DNA of 64,000 nt from CAZAPG01 sp964486935 (GTDB lineage: Bacteria > Chloroflexota > Anaerolineae > 4572-78 > J111). The notes beneath the pieces are model-generated. The model was not told the origin of the DNA. It ran no database searches and was given only the letters and a program-made list of their open reading frames with translations. Below are positions 8,664 through 16,545 of the stretch, piece after piece. The stretch is taken from assembly GCA_964486935.1 (NCBI GenBank), contig CAZAPG010000032.1, positions 1 to 64,000 on the forward strand, in the 5' to 3' direction. Each line of letters opens with the position of its first letter. Positions within the stretch are counted from its first letter, which is position 1. The translations under genes were made by a program, and so were the position numbers.

Positions 8664-8690
8664 AATGTGATAAATTGAGTTCATTACATT
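8664..8690. promoter_or_regulatory. Imperfect 27-bp palindrome, possible operator
   Basis: The arms AATGTGAT (8664-8671) and ATTACATT (8683-8690) match at seven of eight positions around an 11-base centre. The GTGA half is reminiscent of Crp/Fnr-family sites, but the spacing does not fit the usual 4- or 6-base centre, so the regulator is unknown. Confidence 0.3.
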
Positions 8691-9046
8691 ATTCATAGGG
8701 GGAGCTATCATTCTTAAAATCACTCCTCCCTGTTGCCACACTCTCTTCTAACTATTTCCATATTAATATAACCTGGATATCTGACCTGATTCAACGCCAC
8801 GAATTTTGCGAATCGAGGAATGGCGCCATCTTGCGCCTGTTGTAGCCAGGGGCTTCCGGCCCCCGGCGGGTTTTAGCTTCTTCTAACCAAATTGTCCAGC
8901 CTGATGAGTCTGGTTTTCAACCTGCCTGCCGCTGTATTCACGGTCTGGCGGTTTTGCGCATGTTGGCCGGGCGGGGGTTGGATGTTCGCGCAGGATAAAC
9001 AACCGATTGATTGAAACCAAAGACCGTGAAGGGAGAGGCGAGAACA

Positions 9047-10252
9047 ATGTATTTGCAACGGGTAAAAAATGACTCTGTCTGGCAATCTCTGAAAATTCTC
9101 TTTATGGGGGCGTTGTTGATTTTTCTAATCAACATTTATTTTGGTTTTGATAACGCCCTGACCGTAGGCGAGATTGACCGCTGGCAAATCCTGATTCACC
9201 TTCACGGCGGCAGCATCGGCTGGATTACGCTGGCTGCTATTGGCATTGCCATTTGGGTTATCACCGGCCAACGAGATGTTGGGGCAGATTACGAGCGGCA
9301 GGTTCGGATGATGGTTTGGGCTGCCGTCGTAATTTTTGCCGGTTATGTGCCTTCATTTGGGTTGGCCTTTTCGCGCTCCAGCGGCTTTCTGGTGACACTT
9401 TTACCCATCTTTGGGGCCGGTTCAGTGCTTATTCTGTGGATTGCGGCAATCTTTTCTTTTTTGCAATTCAAGCACCAGCCGGTTGTTACCACTGTCCATT
9501 TTCTGGCTGCCGGCGCTCTGCTGACTGCCGCAATTGGGGCAACCGTTGGCATGTTGCTGGGCCTGGAGCGTGTGGTCGGCGAATTCCTGCCGCTCCCTGC
9601 CGGCGACCGGGTTGGCGCGCATGCCGGGATGATGGACACTTATCTGTTTCTGGTGGCCAGCGCTATTGTCGAATGGTCGCTTCGGAAAGAGGAACAGCGT
9701 TGGGGTTGGGCCGGATTGCTGCAAGCGCTGCTGTGGATGGTTGGGGCCGCGCTTGTGCCCATAGCCTTCTTTCTCAATATTGTCGAACAAGTTCTGCCGA
9801 TATTTGGCCTTATGCTGCTGGCCGGCATGATTATCTTCCTGATTCGTTATGGCTGGCGGGCGTTAGCCAACCTGCCCGGAGGAGCGGGCGTCAAATCGTG
9901 GGCTTTCTTTGGCACCCTGTGGCTGATTATCTATTTGGCCCTGTTTCTGTATGCTGTCAGCACCGGCGGCGATTTTAGCGTTTTGCCGGGCTGGTTTTTT
10001 GCCACCTTTGCCCATACCGGGTTTGTTGGGATGATGACCAATCTGCTGATGGCCGTGGTTGCCTCCCGAGGCCAGGCCGGGGCCGGCGTCTTATCCTGGG
10101 GCGAGCCTGCTACCCTCTGGACAATTAACCTGGGTATCCTGCTGTTCCTGGGGCTTGAAATTGCCCTGGATATGCCGATTGCCGCCATTGTGATGGGCAT
10201 CGGCGTTCTGTTGGGCGTTTTCACAATGTTCCGCCGCCTCCAGGCAAGCTGA
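9047..10252 (+). CDS. 12-helix heme-copper-oxidase-like membrane protein
   Basis: This 401-residue protein is almost entirely made of 12 predicted membrane helices. Conserved-looking histidines lie inside helices: 'LIHLHGGSIGWITL' (helix 2), 'TVHFL' (helix 5), 'GAHAGMMDTYL' (helix 6) and 'FAHTGFVGMMTN' (helix 10). The helix-2 motif resembles the H-x-H-x-x-x-x-GW pattern of cytochrome oxidase/NorB subunit I relatives. The helix-10 motif recalls NnrS-like heme proteins. The full set of HCO ligands (H-P-x-x-Y, H-H and the H-x-H of helix 10) is absent, so it is not a canonical oxidase. A c-type cytochrome gene follows four bases later, supporting a redox role at the membrane. ATG 9047 was chosen for its ribosome-binding region; the frame opens slightly earlier. 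Confidence 0.65.
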   Translation: MYLQRVKNDSVWQSLKILFMGALLIFLINIYFGFDNALTVGEIDRWQILIHLHGGSIGWITLAAIGIAIWVITGQRDVGADYERQVRMMVWAAVVIFAGYVPSFGLAFSRSSGFLVTLLPIFGAGSVLILWIAAIFSFLQFKHQPVVTTVHFLAAGALLTAAIGATVGMLLGLERVVGEFLPLPAGDRVGAHAGMMDTYLFLVASAIVEWSLRKEEQRWGWAGLLQALLWMVGAALVPIAFFLNIVEQVLPIFGLMLLAGMIIFLIRYGWRALANLPGGAGVKSWAFFGTLWLIIYLALFLYAVSTGGDFSVLPGWFFATFAHTGFVGMMTNLLMAVVASRGQAGAGVLSWGEPATLWTINLGILLFLGLEIALDMPIAAIVMGIGVLLGVFTMFRRLQAS

Positions 10253-10255
10253 GGG

Positions 10256-10660
10256 TTGGGGTTGTCTGTAATCAATCGGACCATGCTCCTTCGGTTCACG
10301 GCTGCGCTGCTGCTATGGGCCTGGTTGGCGGTTTGTAATAACCTCATTCCCCCGCCAACCCCCGCGCTCTCGCCCCTGGAAATCCGGGGCCGTCGCGTAT
10401 TTGATTCGTACTGCGCCCGCTGCCACGGGGTAAGCGGTGAAACGGTTGTTGTCGGCCCTTCGCTGGCAGGCATCGCTACCCGTGGCGGCAACCGGGTTGC
10501 AGGCATGGACGCGGAGGCGTATATTCGCGACTCAATCATGAACCCCAACGCATATACCGTCGAGGGGTTTCCCGAAAGCGTCATGCCGCCCGATTTGAAT
10601 GAGCAGATGTCGCCAGACGAGGTGGAAGCGGTTGTGGCCTACCTGTTAACCCTACAATAA
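10256..10660 (+). CDS. Membrane-attached c-type cytochrome
   Basis: This 134-residue protein has one heme-binding motif, CARCH (Cys53, Cys56, His57 when counted from the TTG at 10256), and a likely axial Met in 'ESVMPPDL'. It starts with a hydrophobic signal ending in LAVC, which fits a lipoprotein. An ATG at 10283 is an alternative start that keeps the same signal. Neither start has a strong ribosome-binding site, and translational coupling to the gene four bases upstream is likely. The role is single-electron transfer outside the membrane, presumably to or from the 12-helix partner. It ends convergently, overlapping the 3' end of the YfhO-like gene by nine bases. Confidence 0.85.
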   Translation: MGLSVINRTMLLRFTAALLLWAWLAVCNNLIPPPTPALSPLEIRGRRVFDSYCARCHGVSGETVVVGPSLAGIATRGGNRVAGMDAEAYIRDSIMNPNAYTVEGFPESVMPPDLNEQMSPDEVEAVVAYLLTLQ

Positions 10661-13033
10661 ACCGGAACTTGCGGACTGTCTCCGTTTTTGCCAGACCCGG
10701 CCGGCCCAGAGTAGCAGCGCCAGCAGCGTAGCCCCGCTCACCACCACCCCCACCGGCCAGATTGCCGGCCTGAATTCAAAGGCAACCGTATGTTCACCGG
10801 GGGGAACGTAAACCGCTCTAAAGGCGTAATTGGCCCGCAGCACCGGCTGCGGCTGCCCGCCGACGCTAGCCTGCCAGCCGGGATAGTAAGCGTGGGGCAG
10901 CACCAGATAACCGGGCTGGTCGGTTTGAACCGACACGACTACCCGGTGCAGGCTGTAGTTCAGCAGGGCCAGCGCGCTGTTGGGCTGCGTGTCGAGCGGC
11001 TGCCCCTGCTCCAAAATAACCGTGGCGGCGGGGTCAAAATCCGGGGCCAGAATTGCCTGCCAGGCGGCATCGTGATTGGGCGCGACAGTGGCCTGCCCCA
11101 CAAACAGCACCGGGGCCAGCGCGTCTTGATTAAGATAAATATTTACCTGCGGGTCGCCCTCAAACACCGGCACAATGTTGCCGTCGGCGGGCGTGCCGGC
11201 CTTGCTGGCGATGATGTATTTGATGCCCAAAAAATTATAACGGCCGCTGCTGCGCGGGGCGGCGGCGCTCCAGTAGAGGGTAGTATCGGCCAGGGTGAGG
11301 GGATTGTACAGGCCCCAGGCATCGTGCAGGCCGTTGAGCAGGGCGGTGTTGGGCTGCCAGGCGTGCCACACGTCGGTTGTCACCTCAAGCCGAAAGAAGT
11401 TGGGGTCGCTTTTAAGAAAAGCCAGCGCCTCCGGGTGTTCAAAGCCGGTCACGGGGTTGTTATGGCCGACATCCACGTTGTAGCCCAGCGTAAACAGGTC
11501 CAGCGCAATTAACAGAATGACCGCTATGCCCGCCCATTTTTCGCGTAGCCAGTTGCTATTAATAAGATGAAGTATCACCAATGCGGCGATGGCAAACATG
11601 GCAAACATCGCCACGCCGGTGGCGGCGCCGGCGGCCCGGTTGAAGATAGCTGGGTTTCTATCTTGCGTAACCAGCAGGGCATAGTAACTGAGCGGCGCGG
11701 CGACAATAATCAGCCCGCCCAGGCTCCAGGTGAGGCCCTTGAGCAATATTGACAACCTGACCCTGGCCTGCTCATCCAGCGGGCGCAGCAGTTGATTAAG
11801 GCCACAGGCTGCCAGCGCCGCCAGGCTAAAATCCAGCAGCAAAATAAAGCGGGCCGGCGCCCGAAGCTGGTCGAACCCCGGCACAAGGGCGTACAGCCAG
11901 CCGTGCAGCAGCGAGTATCCACCCAGCGCCAGCAGCAGCGCAATTATCCCCAGGCCGATGAAGTAACCTTTGAACCTCCCCCGATGAAGCAGCGCCCCAA
12001 CCAGCGCCAGCAGCAGAGTCATAATGCCAATATAGCCCGTTTCGACCCGCTCCCACGGCCCCCAGTGTAGGGCCGGGTCCCGGCCAAAGTAGTTGGGAAC
12101 CAGCAGTCCCGCCAGGTGGGCCGGATGCAGCGAGTAGCGGGCCGCCTCTTGATAGGGCAGCTCGGCGCGGGGGGTATATTGGCTCATCTGGTAGGCGGGC
12201 AGCAGCAGCAATGCCGCCAGGCCAACAGTGACCAGCAGGGCAACAAACAGATGCAGCCAGGGGCGAACAAGATGCGGAATGGTGGATGGACGACCGGATG
12301 CCCCCAAAATCGAAAATTGAAAATCAAAAATCAAAAATCCAAAATGCCACAGCGCATACAGCCCCAGCATCAGCAAGATGAACAGCGTAATTTGAATATG
12401 CCCGGCCAGCGTAGCCGCAGCCAGAATAGCGCCTGCGGCGGCAGCCCAACCGGCGCTGGAACGTGTCAGGCTGAAATGAAAGAATAAAAAAATTAGCGGC
12501 AGCCAGGCGGCCACGGCAATCATATTCAAATTGCCAAAGTGAACAATAAACAGGTCGCTGAACTCAAAGGCCAGCGCGCCGGCAAAGGCGGGCAGGGGGG
12601 AGAGGGGGGGATTGGGAGATTGGTGATGAGTTCCGGCGGCGAGCAGCCGCAGGCAAAGGTACATGGTTGCCCCGGCCAGCCAAAAGTGAAAAATGGCCAG
12701 GTATTCCAGCCATTCATAGGTAAGGTTGGGCGCCAGTAAAAAAACAAGCAGGTTAATGGGGTAAAACAGGCCCGACTGGATATCGGCGGCAAAGGGCGCG
12801 CCGCTGTAGAGGTGAGGATTCCAGAGCGGGATAACGCCCTGGCGCAGGTGTTCGGCGGCAAAGCGGTAGTTGGGGTAGAGAAACGGCGCCAGGTCGCCGC
12901 CGCCGGCAGGCATCCAGGTGTTGGGGGTAAATAAAATTTGCCAGAAAAAGCCGATAGTTGCCAGCGCCAGCAAACTCCAGGCGGCGGCAACTTCGGCAAT
13001 GAAAGACAAATGATATCTGGCCTGAGAAGTCAA
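10652..13033 (-). CDS. YfhO-like multi-spanning membrane protein
   Basis: This 793-residue protein begins at a TTG two bases after the stop of the upstream gene, so translation is probably coupled. About 12-14 membrane helices fill residues 10-500, in the GT-C-like arrangement of the YfhO family. An extracellular-type C-terminal domain carries the family hallmark 'LPHAYYPGWQASVGG', and a final helix is near 765-785. YfhO proteins take part in glycosylation of envelope polymers such as teichoic acids; the substrate here is unknown. An oddity is an in-frame A/T-rich stretch (12304-12344) that reads as a Phe/Ile-rich segment and looks like an inserted dispersed repeat. The stop overlaps the convergent cytochrome gene. 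Confidence 0.82.
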   Translation of the reverse strand: MTSQARYHLSFIAEVAAAWSLLALATIGFFWQILFTPNTWMPAGGGDLAPFLYPNYRFAAEHLRQGVIPLWNPHLYSGAPFAADIQSGLFYPINLLVFLLAPNLTYEWLEYLAIFHFWLAGATMYLCLRLLAAGTHHQSPNPPLSPLPAFAGALAFEFSDLFIVHFGNLNMIAVAAWLPLIFLFFHFSLTRSSAGWAAAAGAILAAATLAGHIQITLFILLMLGLYALWHFGFLIFDFQFSILGASGRPSTIPHLVRPWLHLFVALLVTVGLAALLLLPAYQMSQYTPRAELPYQEAARYSLHPAHLAGLLVPNYFGRDPALHWGPWERVETGYIGIMTLLLALVGALLHRGRFKGYFIGLGIIALLLALGGYSLLHGWLYALVPGFDQLRAPARFILLLDFSLAALAACGLNQLLRPLDEQARVRLSILLKGLTWSLGGLIIVAAPLSYYALLVTQDRNPAIFNRAAGAATGVAMFAMFAIAALVILHLINSNWLREKWAGIAVILLIALDLFTLGYNVDVGHNNPVTGFEHPEALAFLKSDPNFFRLEVTTDVWHAWQPNTALLNGLHDAWGLYNPLTLADTTLYWSAAAPRSSGRYNFLGIKYIIASKAGTPADGNIVPVFEGDPQVNIYLNQDALAPVLFVGQATVAPNHDAAWQAILAPDFDPAATVILEQGQPLDTQPNSALALLNYSLHRVVVSVQTDQPGYLVLPHAYYPGWQASVGGQPQPVLRANYAFRAVYVPPGEHTVAFEFRPAIWPVGVVVSGATLLALLLWAGRVWQKRRQSASSGLL
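12304..12344. repeat. A/T-rich repeat unit lying in frame inside the YfhO-like gene
   Basis: The stretch consists of imperfect 7-8 base units of the type AAAATC/AAAATT. It contrasts sharply with the GC-rich gene around it and keeps the reading frame open. Similar runs are usually intergenic in related genomes (from general knowledge, not checked here). Confidence 0.5.
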
Positions 13034-13035
13034 GC

Positions 13036-14367
13036 TTACCCCACATCACGCCTGGTGGGGAAGGCGTTACCAGAGTCAACGCGGCGTTTCAATTCGGCTT
13101 CAATCTGGTAGGGGTCGCCGGCCAAAATTTCAAGCTCGCTGCCAGAGTCTCTGATGGCCTGCTGGTCGGCCTGGCTGACGCCTTCGCCAATAATGGTGAC
13201 GCGCCGGGCGGTTTTGGCCTCTTCCACGCTGTAACCGGCGGTAACGGAAAAGGTTAACATGTAATTGGCGCTGAGTAGCAAATTAGTCTGACGCCCCCGG
13301 CTGCCGGGCGGCCCAAAGAGCAGGTAATGGTTGATGGTTTTCTGGCCAGGCTGGCCGCCGTCGGCAGGCACAACCAGATTAATCTCGCGGCTGTTGGCCC
13401 CATCCAGCGCGATGTTGTCTTCTCTAACCGAGGTGTCGAATACTTGCAGCGAGTACGTGCCGGCGGCCAGGTGGATGAAGCGGTACTCGTTTGACTCCGG
13501 CAGCACGAGTCGGGCAATGATATTGCCCTGTTTGATGAGCAGCAGGGTTTTGCCCGCGCCATTGGTAACTTTGCCAAAGATAACGCTGTTGGTGGGCGCG
13601 GGAATAGCCAGGTTGATGTTGACCGAGCGGCTGCCGGCATCAATTCTGATGTTGTCCTGCCGCACGTTGGTATCGGCCACATCTACCGAGTAAGTGCCGT
13701 AAGCCAGATTTTCAAATTTGAAGGTTTGCGAGCTATCCAGCTTTTGCGAGTTTACAAATTGGCCGCTGCGCGAAAGCCGCACGGTGTAGCCATCGCCCCG
13801 CTCTACCCGGCCGCTGATAATGCCATCGGCGGCGGTGGAAACTTTGCGGGTGCGTTGAAAGACCACGTAAAAAGAGTGGTGGCCGCGCGTGTTTAACAGC
13901 GAGCCGTCTTCCAGCGGTTCGTCGGGGTGGCGAGTATGCAGGTTGACGACCTGGTCGCTTTTGGCGTTGGCGTCGCGGTTCAGCCCTTTAATCCACACCG
14001 AAACCGTTTGCTGAAAGTGCATGGCTACGTTGCCGGCTGCTTCGTAGTCGGGTTTATCCAGCGGCACGGGGTCGGCCCGTTCACTGGGGCGGCGACCCTC
14101 CCAGGTCCAACCGGCCCAGGCAAATGGATTTTTGAGGCGGTTGCCGTTTTCGTCAAGAGCTTCCAGATAAACGTGGTGGTTGCTAAAGTTTTCTCGCGGG
14201 AAGAGGTGGTGTACCCCAATAACTTTCCAGTAGGTTTCGCCCTCGGCCACGTTTTGGGCGGGTGTGATGCGCGCGCCATATTTTTCTTCGGCGTCGTTAA
14301 TGGGCGCGCCGCCATCTCTGGCGTTGAGCACGTACTGAGTGTTGTATTTTTGGTGATTGAAAGCCAT
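13036..14367 (-). CDS. Unknown protein with two beta-sandwich (carbohydrate-binding-like) repeats
   Basis: I do not recognise the 443-residue protein as a whole. There is no signal peptide. Residues 1-180 form a domain rich in Trp, His and Tyr ('VHHLFPRENFSNHH', 'WAGWTWEGRRP'). Two repeats of about 75 residues follow (about 183-260 and 261-335), each with the pattern 'I(S/F)GxV...GxTyxL...G..(V/A)...L......F.F..LaxGtYsvxVxDTxVRxDNI'. This is typical of CnaB/transthyretin-like or carbohydrate-binding folds. A C-terminal domain of about 100 residues ends the protein. The stop is two bases before the TTG of the YfhO-like gene, indicating an operon. GAGG upstream of the ATG is the ribosome-binding site. 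A role in handling sugars or polymers would fit its partner but is inference. Confidence 0.75.
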   Translation of the reverse strand: MAFNHQKYNTQYVLNARDGGAPINDAEEKYGARITPAQNVAEGETYWKVIGVHHLFPRENFSNHHVYLEALDENGNRLKNPFAWAGWTWEGRRPSERADPVPLDKPDYEAAGNVAMHFQQTVSVWIKGLNRDANAKSDQVVNLHTRHPDEPLEDGSLLNTRGHHSFYVVFQRTRKVSTAADGIISGRVERGDGYTVRLSRSGQFVNSQKLDSSQTFKFENLAYGTYSVDVADTNVRQDNIRIDAGSRSVNINLAIPAPTNSVIFGKVTNGAGKTLLLIKQGNIIARLVLPESNEYRFIHLAAGTYSLQVFDTSVREDNIALDGANSREINLVVPADGGQPGQKTINHYLLFGPPGSRGRQTNLLLSANYMLTFSVTAGYSVEEAKTARRVTIIGEGVSQADQQAIRDSGSELEILAGDPYQIEAELKRRVDSGNAFPTRRDVG

Positions 14368-14388
14368 TGGGGCCTCCTCTGAAAATAA

Positions 14389-14480
14389 AATTACGCAGAG
14401 TTACACGGAGCAGTCACAGAGAAACACAGAGAAAAAATATAAAAGTCTCTGCGTATCTCTGTGCTTCTTGGCGCGCTCTG
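14389..14480. repeat. Dispersed CACAGAGA-type intergenic repeat, copy 1
   Basis: The stretch holds variants of CGCAGAG / CACAGAGAAA and, 30 bases on, their reverse complements (TCTCTGCG, TCTCTGTG), so it can fold into an imperfect long hairpin. Related runs occur at 24087-24115 and 53503-53575. It fills most of the gap between the NERD gene and the gene at 13036. Confidence 0.55.
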
Positions 14481-14535
14481 TGTTCCAAATTTTTATTCTG
14501 GTTGCTGTGGCGTAGCCTGTGTCTTGCTCCCATAT

Positions 14536-15246
14536 TTATTCTGGCGAGTGGTTGCCGCCCAGAATGTCGGCCAGTTTTTTGCGCTGCTCCGCCGAGACGG
14601 TTCGGTTTTTGGCCTGCTCTCGCAAAAACGATTTTACCTCGCTGGTTTGCATTACAGGGATGGCCGGCTCAACGACGACTAGCTCAACATTTTTGTTGGC
14701 AAAAACAACCATGGGTTTGATTGGGGGGATTTCTTCGGGCGAGAGATGCTTACCGAGTTGCCTGTTTAATTTATCGGCCTGTTTTTCGGCTTCGGAGATG
14801 GGCGCGCCCAGCCCCTCGTCGGCCAGCAGCCGGATGAGCCGCCGCCAGGTGAACTTGCGAGAAAAGCGCCGCCCGTTGACCTGAATCTGGCCGTCGTGGT
14901 TTTTGACCACAATGGCATAAACGCCATCGGGGGCTACCAGCGCGTGCGGCACAATGGCGGTGTGGTTGAACAGCAGGTAATCGTTGCTGAATTTTTTAAG
15001 CAGTTGGGTCAGCGTCTGGTCGGCGCGGGGTTCTCGCACCCAGTTATTCACCAGATTGCTGCTAATAATGGCCGACACAAACCCCAGCGCCAGCAGCACC
15101 AGCGTCGGCCTGAAATATTCGGGCTGGTTGATGCTGAGAAAATTGGTGATGAGTCCGCCTATTAAAAACAGCATGGTTAACGGGGCAATGCGCCTGGCCC
15201 ATTTGGCCCGTTTTTCTATCAGTTCGTGATTGGTTGTAACTTTCAT
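14536..15246 (-). CDS. NERD-domain (nuclease-related) membrane protein
   Basis: This 236-residue protein has two membrane helices near the N-terminus (about 20-40 and 45-63) and then a NERD-like domain. That domain shows 'DYLLFNHTAIVPHALVAPDG-(V)YAIVVKNHDGQIQVNG', a conserved 'K-N-H-D-G' in place of the usual 'K-x-(W/Y)-x-G', and a later 'PMVVFANKNVELVV'. NERD domains belong to the restriction-endonuclease-like superfamily and are found in predicted DNA-processing or membrane-associated proteins; the biochemical role of most is unknown. AAAGGA precedes the ATG. It lies 12 bases after fabF and is probably transcribed from the plsX promoter. Confidence 0.75.
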   Translation of the reverse strand: MKVTTNHELIEKRAKWARRIAPLTMLFLIGGLITNFLSINQPEYFRPTLVLLALGFVSAIISSNLVNNWVREPRADQTLTQLLKKFSNDYLLFNHTAIVPHALVAPDGVYAIVVKNHDGQIQVNGRRFSRKFTWRRLIRLLADEGLGAPISEAEKQADKLNRQLGKHLSPEEIPPIKPMVVFANKNVELVVVEPAIPVMQTSEVKSFLREQAKNRTVSAEQRKKLADILGGNHSPE

Positions 15247-15258
15247 GGGTGTCCTTTG

Positions 15259-16545
15259 TTATGGTTGAAATTTACCCAGCACCAAACTGGAATTTTGGCC
15301 GCCAATGCCAAATGAGTTGGATAGGGCAGTGTTGACCGGATGTGGCCTGGCCCGGTTGGGCACGTAATCCAGGTCGCAGTCGGGGTCGGGAGTTTGGTAG
15401 TTGATGGTGGGGTGAATGTAGCCGGTTTCAATAGATTTTACGCAGGCCAGCGCCTCGATAGCGCCGGCGCCGGCAAAGGTGTGGCCCACCATGCTTTTGG
15501 TTGAACTGACCGGTATCTGGTAGGCGCGCTCGCCAAATAGCGTTTTGATGGCCTGAGTCTCGATGGCATCGCCCAGAGGGGTGCTGGGGCCGTGAGCGTT
15601 GATGTAATCCACGTCATCGGGCGTAATGTTGGCATCCTGCAAGGCCCAGCGCATGGCGCGGATGGCTCCCCGGCCTTCGGGGTCGGGCGCGGCAATGTGG
15701 TAGGTATCCGATGAGTGGGCGCTGCCTAAAACTTCGGCGTAGATGCGCGCCCTGCGCGCCTGGGCGTGGGCCAAACTTTCCAGCACAAAAAAGGCGCAGC
15801 CTTCGCCCAGCACAAAACCGTCGCGGTCGGCGTCAAACGGGCGCGAGGCGCTGGCCGGGTGGCTGTTGCGGGTAGAGAGGGCGCGCATGGCGACAAACCC
15901 AACCAGGGTAATTTCGTTAATGTTGGCTTCAACGCCGCCGGTAATCATCACCTGGCAGCGGCCCCGTTTGATAACTTCGGCGGCTTCGGCCAGGGCGACT
16001 GTGCCGGATGAACAGGCGGTAGAGATGGTGTTGGTGTAGCCCTGGGCGTTCAGAGTGACGCAGACGTGAAATGTCGACAGATTGGGCGAGGACATTGCCA
16101 GTGAAAAGGGGCTGACTTTGTTGAGGCCCTGCAAATATTCTTTAATGCCCTGTTCGGCCTTGTCAAAGCCGCCCATCGAGGTGCCCAGCAGCACGCCGGT
16201 TTGCTCGGCCTCGGCATGGGTGAAGGGGTAGGAGAGGCCGGCATCGGCGACGGCCTGCCCGGCGGCGGCAATGGCAAAGTGCGAGGCGCGGGCCATGCGC
16301 CGGGCTTCTTTGGGGGGGATGTATTGGTGAACGTCAAAATCTTTTACTTCGGCGGCAATGTGTACGGGCAACCGGCTGTAATCGCACAGGGTGATGGTGT
16401 CGATGCCGGATTGCCCCGTGAGCAGGTTGCGCCAGGTTTCATCAACCGAGTGGCCTAGCGGGGTAATGGCTCCCAGGCCGGTAATGACAACCCGGTGGTG
16501 GGGGTCTTTGGGTTGGAGTTGGCCGTTGGTTTGGTCATGCCTCAT
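15259..16545 (-). CDS. fabF: Beta-ketoacyl-[acyl carrier protein] synthase II
   Basis: This 428-residue condensing enzyme elongates fatty acids by joining malonyl-ACP to the growing acyl chain. The catalytic Cys178 is in 'STACSSG', His318 is in 'NAHGPSTPLGD' and His355 is in 'SMVGHTFAGAG'. The usual 'NAHGTST' reads 'NAHGPST', a Thr-to-Pro change right next to the catalytic His. The glycine-rich C-terminus 'SNSFGIGGQNSSLVL' is intact. The ATG overlaps the TGA of plsX by the ATGA arrangement, so the two are co-translated. That pairing fits phospholipid and fatty-acid synthesis. No acyl carrier protein gene is present in the window. Confidence 0.95.
   Translation of the reverse strand: MRHDQTNGQLQPKDPHHRVVITGLGAITPLGHSVDETWRNLLTGQSGIDTITLCDYSRLPVHIAAEVKDFDVHQYIPPKEARRMARASHFAIAAAGQAVADAGLSYPFTHAEAEQTGVLLGTSMGGFDKAEQGIKEYLQGLNKVSPFSLAMSSPNLSTFHVCVTLNAQGYTNTISTACSSGTVALAEAAEVIKRGRCQVMITGGVEANINEITLVGFVAMRALSTRNSHPASASRPFDADRDGFVLGEGCAFFVLESLAHAQARRARIYAEVLGSAHSSDTYHIAAPDPEGRGAIRAMRWALQDANITPDDVDYINAHGPSTPLGDAIETQAIKTLFGERAYQIPVSSTKSMVGHTFAGAGAIEALACVKSIETGYIHPTINYQTPDPDCDLDYVPNRARPHPVNTALSNSFGIGGQNSSLVLGKFQP

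Larger units (their letters stand above)
8506..9046. other. 541-base gene-free stretch upstream of the heme-oxidase-like gene
   Basis: It holds a GC-rich hairpin (8551-8581) and a 27-base imperfect palindrome (8664-8690). A well-placed ribosome-binding region (GGGAGAGG) lies just before the ATG at 9047. No convincing ORF, tRNA or -35/-10 pair was found in the rest. Confidence 0.5.

Noticed and set aside
8664..8690. Classical Fnr or Crp site upstream of the heme module
   Set aside because: The 11-base centre is too long for TTGAT-N4-ATCAA or TGTGA-N6-TCACA, so the palindrome is kept only as an unassigned operator.
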